From positions 1-13,727 of the forward strand of contig CABUDK010000031.1 of the NCBI GenBank assembly GCA_902490315.1: a stretch of DNA of 13,727 nt, written 5' to 3'. Each line of letters opens with the position of its first letter. The stretch's first letter is position 1. Below, piece after piece: positions 8,601-13,727 of the stretch. Source of the DNA: an uncultured Porphyromonas sp. Lineage in GTDB: Bacteria; Bacteroidota; Bacteroidia; Bacteroidales; Porphyromonadaceae. The position numbers and the translations under genes were made by a program. The notes below the pieces were generated by a model that searched no databases, was not told where the DNA came from, and saw nothing but the letters and a program-made list of their open reading frames with translations.

Positions 8601-8773
8601 TCTACGTCTGTCGTGGTACCGATAGAGGTGTTGCCCTCCACGACCACGTTCGCAAACATCACCGGCTCTTTGTCCTCTCCCGAGGTAACAGTACCTGTGA
8701 TGGTCCTATTCTGCGCTACAGCCCATCCTATGCTGGCCGTTAGCATCAGAAAGAATAGAGCCAATCTTTTCAT
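5687..8773 (-). CDS. SusC/RagA-family TonB-dependent outer-membrane transporter
   Basis: A 1028-aa TonB-dependent channel that imports oligomeric nutrients captured by the neighbouring SusD protein, powered by TonB-ExbBD. The order of parts is a signal peptide (1-21, ending AVAQ), a carboxypeptidase-regulatory-like beta domain (about 23-95, TITGTVTSGEDKEPVMFANV), a TonB-box-like VVVVGYG (104-110), a plug domain with PLYIVDG (178-184) and the SusC signature around VLMDASSTSIYGARAANGVV (205-224), then the beta-barrel ending in a terminal Phe (GLQITF), as outer-membrane barrels do. There is no extra N-terminal STN signalling domain, so it is not of the sigma-factor-signalling type, and no sigma/anti-sigma or hybrid sensor gene is adjacent. 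It is the first gene of a two-gene operon with a predicted promoter at 8980-9011 and a leader of about 200 nt. The substrate is unknown. Confidence 0.96.
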   Translation of the reverse strand: MKRLALFFLMLTASIGWAVAQNRTITGTVTSGEDKEPVMFANVVVEGNTSIGTTTDVDGKFTLSVPASAKKLTFSYVGLKTITVPITKVMNVVMTTDDQTLDQVVVVGYGSGQKLSTISGSMARVSGEQIAEKPVANVMDALQGKVAGMSVMTTSGDPNAVADVKIHGTGSLTAGNQPLYIVDGMQTDLNTVMAMNSNDIESMNVLMDASSTSIYGARAANGVVVITTKKGKRSEEGLGHITFNAQYGISEFANFKPYGDLMTGDELLEHQAKYEYLKPYNFGSGKYTKADLLNELTKKAHYKIERKAWGFNPPADVEFYDPADYNFDWLRFFMGKKAPTYQADLSMSGGSNRTQYYISMGTLSQEGITRGRNGFKRYNGRVSVDSRVKDWLKVGANVFGAYTDQVSAGFEGGAYTDAGTFGAAIKPRYMSPYDADGNLRKFYVSLFGMEVFPDFTEKYQPHNYNTYQASIASYAEVTPIKGLILKTQAGLDLTYGTETVFYKPGRYWVLVDKRGSRLEGRSLDNNFTWTNTGEYRFSFADKHKMTVLLGQEWVQYRYDGISAIATGIEDAELGLLSQGSSNASDLVAPSQSKGGYSYLSFFGRVNYSFDNYLHVDLSLRSDASSRFGAKNRQGLFYSVGATYDIYRAHLDHVKWINTLRLRASWGTTGNSSIPALAYMARYGQIQYSEGLGLYTSTIGNPDLGWETQSNLNVGVDFDAFDNRLHSVLNIYHRITDDMLMFVPKPYATGFSGRYENVGSLTNTGADLTLSYDIVRTRDWNVYAATTLNYNVNRVTKLFYDLPEYKMPSKALIYKVGQPTQFLIAEYAGVNPETGKQQWYVPDADGNLTSEVTEYYDEAALLRASGKNLQAPFTGGVSFGASWKGLALDVDWSFNVGKYVINNDRYFTENMSKNTGFLGMNKSRKLLDAWTEDNRDTDIPKFGEEMQFDSRLLENASFLRLKNLRLSYTLPSAWFEKIGVISGARVYVTGRNLLTFTQFSGYDPEAVGNMSMNQYPNTRQYVGGLQITF

Positions 8774-8976
8774 AAAACTCTTCTTTAGCGTTAGTTATAC
8801 ATTGATAGTTTGAATAGTCATAGCCACACGCCACGTCACACTAGCAACTGCGCCGTGCGTCTCCGACATAACCTAAAAGCAACCGATAGAGCCACCTCTC
8901 ACATGATAGCGTACGCAAGCACCACCCTACATACGCCCTTCTGTATTGCGGAAGGGGGTCTACCTTAACCTTTCGG
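8774..8976 (-). promoter_or_regulatory. Long 5' leader of the susCD operon
   Basis: If transcription starts from the promoter at 8980-9011, about 200 nt precede the susC ATG. Near the 5' end is a stem-loop with a 6-bp stem (8936-8941 CCCTTC with 8951-8956 GAAGGG). A 24-codon open frame (8869-8795, beginning MSETHG and ending QTINV) finishes 21 nt before the susC start. I see no match to known riboswitch cores (cobalamin, TPP). Whether the leader regulates is unproven. Confidence 0.4.
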
Positions 8977-8979
8977 AAA

Positions 8980-9011
8980 CAAAGGTAGTACAAAAATGCG
9001 TGGAAACCAAA
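8980..9011 (-). promoter_or_regulatory. Predicted Bacteroidota-type promoter of the susCD operon
   Basis: On the minus strand TTTG (9011-9008) and TACCTTTG (8987-8980) are separated by 20 bp, a full match to the Bacteroidota housekeeping promoter (TTTG, 19-21 bp, TAnnTTTG). The transcription start would be near 8973-8976. Confidence 0.75.
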
Positions 9012-9035
9012 TCTCACCCCTCTTCTTAGAGATGC

Positions 9036-9139
9036 TAGTACCCCTAAAAGATGTTAGTGCTTCTAGTGCTCTTAGGAGCTAACCCGACTCTCTAACCTCT
9101 AATTTTCTAATCTCTAACCTCTGACTTCTAATCTCTAAT
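9036..9139 (-). repeat. Composite intergenic repeat, long copy: seven 7-bp units plus CACTAG element
   Basis: Read on the minus strand from 9139 to 9090 this is seven heptamers: ATTAGAG, ATTAGAA, GTCAGAG, GTTAGAG, ATTAGAA, ATTAGAG, GTTAGAG, with a single extra base at 9104. Further along the same strand, CACTAGAAGCACTAAC resembles CACTAGTGGCACTAGT of the copy at 445-495 (12 of 16 bases). The array stops five bases before the rsmH -7 element. With the two promoters it accounts for the 389-bp gap 8774-9162, in which I see no gene. Confidence 0.65.
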
Positions 9140-9144
9140 TTGAT

Positions 9145-9152
9145 TACCTTTG
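9145..9152 (+). promoter_or_regulatory. -7 promoter element for the dcw operon (rsmH)
   Basis: TACCTTTG at 9145-9152, followed by CAG, is a perfect TAnnTTTG -7 element. No TTTG lies at the -33 distance (about 9121-9125), where the heptamer array sits instead. Transcription would start near 9156-9160, which bears on the choice of the rsmH start codon. Confidence 0.6.
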
Positions 9153-9246
9153 CAGTAGCTCTGTGAGTAACGCATTTGAATCGCCTTTGCTGGGACTGTA
9201 CAGAGCTCCCTGTCAAACGTTTATCACTCTATCATCTTTTCACTCC

Positions 9247-10179
9247 TTGTCCACTAAGCTCTATCATACGGCTGTCCTCTGTGAGGATTCTCTCGACTTA
9301 TTGGTTACGAGACCCTCTGGTCTCTATGTAGATGTCACGATGGGTGGCGGGGGGCACTCCCGTGCGCTCCTCGAGCGACTTTCACCCGAGGGGCGTTGCA
9401 TCGGTCTCGATCAAGATCCCGACGCGGTGGTCAATGCTCCTACGGATAGTCGCTATCACTTTGTAGCGACGAACTTTCGCTACCTAGGACAGTGGCTCGA
9501 CTACTGGGGGCTCGCTGGGCAGGTGGATGGAATTTTGGCGGACCTAGGGGTTTCGTCACATCACTTCGATAGTGAGGAGCGGGGTTTTAGCTTTCGCTAT
9601 GAGGAGGCAATACCCGATATGCGTATGAATAGCCGGTCTGGAGTCACGGCTCGTGATATACTGCTGAGTTACAGCGAGGAGCAGCTGGCCGATATACTAT
9701 ATTATTATGGTGAGCTCCATGATGCTCGTCGCATCGCAGCTCTGCTGGTGTCGCATCGTGCCGTGGGCTACCCGACGATCGCTGCTCTCATGGAGGTGCT
9801 GACGCCAGTCCTACCTAAGGGAGGACCTCAGCTGCGCAATAAGCTGAGCCGTATCTTCCAAGCACTACGTATTGAGGTGAATGATGAGCTGGGTGCTCTG
9901 CGTCAACTGCTGAGCGACTCGGTGCGTCTCCTCAAACCTGGGGGACGCATAGCGATCATTTCTTACCACTCGCTAGAAGATCGCATGGTCAAGGATTTCT
10001 TCCGTCTAGGGAGCTTTGAGCAGCCTAATGAGGCTCTAGCAGGTATGCCTCTATCAACGCCTGCACCTCTACGTGTGATCACAAAAAAAGCTATCACACC
10101 CTCTGCGGATGAGATAGCGGACAATAATCGTGCTCGTAGCGCTAAGCTACGTGTTGCTAAGCGTCGTGAGGATATTTGA
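9247..10179 (+). CDS. rsmH: 16S rRNA (cytosine(1402)-N4)-methyltransferase RsmH (MraW)
   Basis: This enzyme uses S-adenosylmethionine to methylate N4 of C1402 in the 16S rRNA decoding centre. Family motifs are YHTAVL at the N-terminus, the SAM loop YVDVTMGGGGHS, GLDQDPDAV, DGILADLGVSSHHFD, PDMRMN, RIFQALRIEVNDELGAL, LKPGGRIAIISYHSLEDRMVKDFF and the C-terminal NNRARSAKLRVAKR. The frame is open back to GTG at 9163 (338 aa), but conserved sequence begins at YHTAVL, 33 codons in. GTG 9163 would also lie only a few bases after the predicted transcription start. I therefore prefer TTG 9247 (MSTKLYHTAV, 310 aa, normal family length). No clear Shine-Dalgarno marks either start, which is usual in Bacteroidota. 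It is the first gene of the dcw cluster, and ftsL follows after 13 bp. Confidence 0.95.
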   Translation: MSTKLYHTAVLCEDSLDLLVTRPSGLYVDVTMGGGGHSRALLERLSPEGRCIGLDQDPDAVVNAPTDSRYHFVATNFRYLGQWLDYWGLAGQVDGILADLGVSSHHFDSEERGFSFRYEEAIPDMRMNSRSGVTARDILLSYSEEQLADILYYYGELHDARRIAALLVSHRAVGYPTIAALMEVLTPVLPKGGPQLRNKLSRIFQALRIEVNDELGALRQLLSDSVRLLKPGGRIAIISYHSLEDRMVKDFFRLGSFEQPNEALAGMPLSTPAPLRVITKKAITPSADEIADNNRARSAKLRVAKRREDI

Positions 10180-10192
10180 GTGAGACGAGAAG

Positions 10193-10864
10193 ATGGTTAA
10201 GATAGACGAGACATACTTTTACGATAACCTAGAGGAGGATCTTCAGGAGCCGGCACCAGTGGCTACTGATGAGTCTGCGACTGAGCCTCAGCCTAGGCTT
10301 TTGCTAGGAGATCTCCTAGACGAAGAGGCCGAAGCAGAGCCATCTGGACAAGATGAGACCGATACTCTAAGCGATGCTGTAACCTATGCAGCAGACCAAA
10401 CGGATTCTGTGACGGAAAGCGATCCGACCGGCTTAAAATCCATGACTACACCTCTAGAGGAGCCTGACACTCTAGGAGAGCAAGAGGTTGATATGAATGA
10501 TGAATTCTCCGCAGAGTCTGATCAGTCTACCAGTAAGCGCTCTTCACGAGGCCTTTGGTATTGGCTAGGCGGTGATATGCTGGAGCAACCCGCCTTCAGG
10601 AAGTATATACCCGCCTTTATCGCGATCCTCCTGATGGGTCTGATACATGTCACAAGCAACTATCAGATCATCTCCAAACGTCGCCAGATAGATAAGCTGG
10701 AGACGCAGGTCAGAGACTTGACTTACAAGCACATGGAGAGCGTCAGCGAGCTAACGCGTCGTAGCATTGGGGGCAACTTCGAGCAGCAGCTTCAAGCGAT
10801 GGGGTCAGATCTTGAGGCACCCTCGCAGCAGTCGATCATCCTCTATCGTGATGCTAAGAAATAA
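10193..10864 (+). CDS. ftsL: FtsL-like cell division protein (Bacteroidota type) with long acidic N-terminus
   Basis: A 223-aa single-pass inner-membrane protein, called FtsL from its place between rsmH and ftsI and from its architecture; sequence similarity alone is weak, as is usual for FtsL. Residues 1-120 form a cytoplasmic, low-complexity acidic tail rich in Asp, Glu, Ser and Thr (for example DEEAEAEPSGQDETDTLSD). One membrane segment (about 138-157, PAFIAILLMGLIHVTSNY) is followed by a short periplasmic coiled-coil-like stretch (about 160-190, RRQIDKLETQVRDLTYKHME). In other bacteria FtsL forms a complex with FtsB and FtsQ that activates FtsWI at the septum. The acidic tail makes it longer than classical FtsL (about 100-120 aa). 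ftsI starts 30 bp downstream, indicating co-transcription. Confidence 0.85.
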   Translation: MVKIDETYFYDNLEEDLQEPAPVATDESATEPQPRLLLGDLLDEEAEAEPSGQDETDTLSDAVTYAADQTDSVTESDPTGLKSMTTPLEEPDTLGEQEVDMNDEFSAESDQSTSKRSSRGLWYWLGGDMLEQPAFRKYIPAFIAILLMGLIHVTSNYQIISKRRQIDKLETQVRDLTYKHMESVSELTRRSIGGNFEQQLQAMGSDLEAPSQQSIILYRDAKK

Positions 10865-10894
10865 TCTCTCTTCCCTCTCTAACGAACACGCTCT

Positions 10895-13135
10895 ATGTCG
10901 AAGCATAGCCCTATCATAGCTCGCTACCGCACTTTAGGCTTCCTGGCCATCTTGATGACTCTATGGATCTTTATCAAGGTGATCGGCATCATCTTCGTCG
11001 AGGGACCTACGTGGCGCAAGATGGCGCAAAACTTTCACCGACCTGACACGGTGACGATCTCACCGCTACGAGGCAATATCATTTCGTCGGACGGACACAT
11101 TGTAGCTATTAGTAAGCCAGCATACAAGCTGTACCTAGACTTTGGCGCCGAGTCTATTCAGCAGATGGAGCCAGACTCGCTCTACAAGCAGCTAGACTCG
11201 CTAGCCTATCAGATGAGTCTCTGGGGAAAGGGTGAGCAAGCCACCTATCAGGCACTGCGTAAGCGACTACGGGAGGGCTATCGCAAGGCGCAGCATAAGC
11301 AGTCTGGCTATCGCTACGTATCTATATACCCGTACGAGGTGAGCCATGTGGAGTATCAGCGGCTCAAGCAGACCTATCCACTGATGATGACGGTAGAGCG
11401 CAAGGGTCGTATGGTGCGTCGCCGTGGTCCGCTCAGAAATGGGCTGACGCACGAGGAGCGTGCACTACGCGACAGACCTTATGGTGAGCTAGCGAGACGT
11501 ACGATAGGTAGTGTCTACAAGGAAGTCAAGGGAGATCTCACGCAGGGGGAGTATGGTCTAGAGCAAAGCTTTGACACCCTACTGCGTGGCGAGCCCGGGC
11601 TAGCTGTGAGGCAATACTTAGCAGGATCGACACGACAAAACACCCTACAACCTCCTCGGGCTGGCTACAATGTGTACACAACACTAGATATGAACCTGCA
11701 GCAGATCGTGCATCGTGCGCTCTATGAGCAGATGACACAGTTTGAGGCAGACTACGGAGGGGCTATCCTGATGGAGGTGGAGACGGGTCGCATCGTCGCT
11801 CTAGCCAATCTTACGAAGGGCTCTCAGTCTTACTACGAGGGAGCTAACTATGCCCTCAGTGCGCTCAATGAGCCTGGCTCTACGATGAAGACGCCCTTTA
11901 TGATGGCTGCACTAGATGATGGGGTTTGTACGCCTAACGACACGATCGACACGGGCAATGGAGTCTTTAAGTATGGTGGCTACAACATCCGTGATCACAA
12001 TGCCAATCGTGGTGGCTATGGACGTATATCGGTTGCTCAGGGACTATGGTACTCCAGTAATATCGTCCTAGCTAAGATTGCGATCAAGGGGTATGTGGAT
12101 CATCCCGATGGAATCTATCAGCATTTGAGCAATTATGGCATGCTGGAGCGACTGGACGTAGGTCTCGATGGAGTCGCTACCCCAACGATCATACGACCTG
12201 AAGACAAGAGCTATGGTAACTCAACGATCCCAAGCATCAGCCGTGGGTATGGAATCTCGGTGCCTGCGATCAATACGCTCAACTTCTACAACGCAGTTGC
12301 CAACGGCGGTCGTGTCATGCGTCCCTATCTAGTGGATCGTGTAGAGGATGCTGAGGGCAAGGTGATTCAAGAATTTCAACCACAAGTGCTGCACGAGAAT
12401 ATCTGCAAGCCGGCTACGCTCGACTCGATCCGCTCCATGCTAGACAATGTGGTTCTCAAGGGTACCGCCGCTGGGCCAGTACGCTCTGAGCTGATCTCTA
12501 TCAGTGGCAAGACAGGCACGGCTCTGATGAGCAACCATGGTAGCGGTGGTTATCGTACTGGCAGTTTGACCTATATGACTTCGTTTTGCGGATACTTCCC
12601 TTCAGATCATCCTAAGTACAGTTGCTTCATCTTTGTGGTCAATCCTCACGGTGTAGGTCGTGCCTCAGGAGGTATCGTGGCTGGTCGTGGCGTGAAGCGT
12701 ATCGCTGAGGAGATCTACACGCTCTCTAATCCTATCCTCCTAGACACGATCACACCTCATCCTGCTAGTGAGCGGCTGAAGCACTTGGATCTAGCCGGCG
12801 GTGAGAAGAGACGTGTCGAGAGCTTTGTCAAGGCTTACAAGATCCCCGAGGTTAAATCCGAAAGCTCCAGCAAGACAGCCTCCGACCAATTGGTCGTACC
12901 TCAGTATGGCCGTGATGGGGTGGAGCTACATCCCCTAGCTCGTTACTCTAAGGGTGTGATGCCACGGCTCGTGGGACTAGCCCCCAGCGAAGCGATCTAT
13001 CAGATTAGCCTGCAGGGGCTGGAGGTGCAACTGGTCGGCTATGGACGAGTCATAGCGCAGAGCATCCCCATTGGTACGCCTATCCATCCAGGGCAAAAGG
13101 TTGTCCTCCATCTAGGCAACAATCATAGACAGTAA
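10895..13135 (+). CDS. ftsI: Septal peptidoglycan transpeptidase FtsI (class B PBP) with C-terminal PASTA domain
   Basis: A 746-aa penicillin-binding protein that cross-links septal peptidoglycan as the partner of the FtsW glycosyltransferase. An N-terminal membrane anchor (about 13-36, TLGFLAILMTLWIFIKVIGI) is followed by the pedestal/dimerisation domain (about 55-245, with the RGNI motif at 59-62). The transpeptidase domain (about 285-610) carries all three active-site motifs: S329-T-M-K332 (catalytic Ser329), S387-S-N389 and K539-T-G-T542. After a Ser/Lys-rich linker (about 650-668) comes one PASTA domain (about 688-742, MPRLVGLAPSEAIYQ...), a peptidoglycan-binding module common in SpoVD-like and Bacteroidota PBPs. 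The position between ftsL and murE supports FtsI over an elongation-specific PBP2. murE follows after 24 bp. Confidence 0.96.
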   Translation: MSKHSPIIARYRTLGFLAILMTLWIFIKVIGIIFVEGPTWRKMAQNFHRPDTVTISPLRGNIISSDGHIVAISKPAYKLYLDFGAESIQQMEPDSLYKQLDSLAYQMSLWGKGEQATYQALRKRLREGYRKAQHKQSGYRYVSIYPYEVSHVEYQRLKQTYPLMMTVERKGRMVRRRGPLRNGLTHEERALRDRPYGELARRTIGSVYKEVKGDLTQGEYGLEQSFDTLLRGEPGLAVRQYLAGSTRQNTLQPPRAGYNVYTTLDMNLQQIVHRALYEQMTQFEADYGGAILMEVETGRIVALANLTKGSQSYYEGANYALSALNEPGSTMKTPFMMAALDDGVCTPNDTIDTGNGVFKYGGYNIRDHNANRGGYGRISVAQGLWYSSNIVLAKIAIKGYVDHPDGIYQHLSNYGMLERLDVGLDGVATPTIIRPEDKSYGNSTIPSISRGYGISVPAINTLNFYNAVANGGRVMRPYLVDRVEDAEGKVIQEFQPQVLHENICKPATLDSIRSMLDNVVLKGTAAGPVRSELISISGKTGTALMSNHGSGGYRTGSLTYMTSFCGYFPSDHPKYSCFIFVVNPHGVGRASGGIVAGRGVKRIAEEIYTLSNPILLDTITPHPASERLKHLDLAGGEKRRVESFVKAYKIPEVKSESSSKTASDQLVVPQYGRDGVELHPLARYSKGVMPRLVGLAPSEAIYQISLQGLEVQLVGYGRVIAQSIPIGTPIHPGQKVVLHLGNNHRQ

Positions 13136-13159
13136 AGTGGAATCCCCTTTTAGATAGAT

Positions 13160-13727
13160 ATGAATCTCAAACCACTCAATAATTATATAGCAGCACTCAC
13201 CGAGGAGCATCTACTGAGCCAAGCACACACAGGCGACGTCTCTACAGAGCAGTGTCAAGTGACCTCTATCGAGCAAGACTCACGTCGTGCCTCTGAGGGA
13301 TGTATCTTCGTAGCACTACGTGGCGTGCATGTGGACGGTGCCGACTACATCCCGAAGGCACTTGCAGCGGGCTGCCACATCATCGTCACAGAGCATACAC
13401 GACCTGAGAGCGTCTCAGACGAGGTCGTATGGCTCACGGTGACTGACACAGCGAAAGCTGTAGCTGTCTTAGCTTCCGTCTACTATGACCGTCCAGAGCG
13501 ACAACTCACGATCGTTGGAGTCACGGGGACTAATGGCAAGACGACCACCGCTACGCTATGCTATCAGCTGTGGAGCTGGCTAGGTATGCGAGCTGCGCTC
13601 TTTAGCACGGTCTGCATACGCATCGGCGACAAGGAGTATCCCGCCACCCATACGACGCCCGATGCTCTCGAGCTGCATCGTGTGATGCGCGATATGGTCG
13701 ATGCGGGGTGTCGCTATCTCTTTATGG
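13160..13727 (+). CDS. murE: UDP-N-acetylmuramoyl-tripeptide synthetase MurE, 5' part only
   Basis: The first 189 residues of a cytosolic Mur ligase that adds the third stem-peptide amino acid (normally a diaminopimelate) to UDP-MurNAc-L-Ala-D-Glu; the gene runs off the window. The N-terminal UDP-binding domain shows SRRASEGCIFVALRGVHVDG (41-60). The ATP-binding P-loop GVTGTNGKTTT is at 120-130, with Lys127 as the phosphate-binding lysine. HTTPDALELH (164-173) is the MurE-type substrate-binding segment that distinguishes it from MurF. The motif that selects the third amino acid lies beyond the window end, so meso-DAP versus LL-DAP or another residue cannot be judged. It is co-directional with ftsI after a 24-bp gap and very likely in the same operon. 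Confidence 0.95.
   Translation, partial: MNLKPLNNYIAALTEEHLLSQAHTGDVSTEQCQVTSIEQDSRRASEGCIFVALRGVHVDGADYIPKALAAGCHIIVTEHTRPESVSDEVVWLTVTDTAKAVAVLASVYYDRPERQLTIVGVTGTNGKTTTATLCYQLWSWLGMRAALFSTVCIRIGDKEYPATHTTPDALELHRVMRDMVDAGCRYLFM

Noticed and set aside
8774..8976. susCD leader considered as a cobalamin or TPP riboswitch
   Set aside because: None of the conserved core motifs of these classes could be found on the minus strand; only a simple stem-loop is visible.

Overview
The window is a chromosomal segment from a Bacteroidota bacterium, most likely the genus Porphyromonas. This genus-level call is an inference. It rests on a SusC/SusD outer-membrane pair, a cell-surface Lys-C-type protease with a type IX secretion (T9SS) C-terminal domain, promoters of the Bacteroidota form TTTG-N19/20-TAnnTTTG, and a dcw cluster beginning rsmH-ftsL-ftsI-murE. 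Every gene belongs to a recognisable family. I found no phage, transposon, CRISPR array, RNA gene or defence locus, and no clearly new multi-gene system.

Layout. The + strand opens with the 3' end of a small transaldolase (1-380), closed by a long hairpin terminator (404-446). A short repeat-bearing spacer follows, then a minus-strand terminator (509-559) for the next gene. Bases 580-8773 carry three minus-strand genes: susC-like (8773-5687), susD-like (5650-3986), and a pepK-like secreted lysyl endopeptidase (3465-580). The Sus pair forms one operon with a 36-bp gap, a strong predicted promoter about 200 nt upstream, and its own terminator at 3855-3895. The protease has a separate predicted promoter (3520-3550). 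The 520-bp gap between susD and the protease contains a degenerate 21-bp tandem repeat and several stem-loops.

From 9145 onward the + strand carries the start of the division and cell-wall (dcw) operon: rsmH, a Bacteroidota-type ftsL, ftsI (class B PBP with one PASTA domain) and murE, which runs off the window. Gaps are only 13-30 bp. No mraZ lies in front of rsmH. The intergenic region separating the Sus operon from the dcw operon holds a 7-bp tandem repeat array that ends right at the rsmH -7 promoter element. A shorter, oppositely oriented relative of the same composite repeat lies at 445-495.

How the genes fit together: the surface protease cleaves proteins after lysine, and a SusCD pair imports oligomers across the outer membrane. 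In an asaccharolytic Porphyromonas this neighbourhood would suit peptide scavenging, although nothing in the sequence proves that this SusCD pair carries peptides. The dcw genes supply septal peptidoglycan synthesis (MurE precursor ligase, FtsI transpeptidase, FtsL scaffold) together with RsmH, which methylates 16S rRNA.
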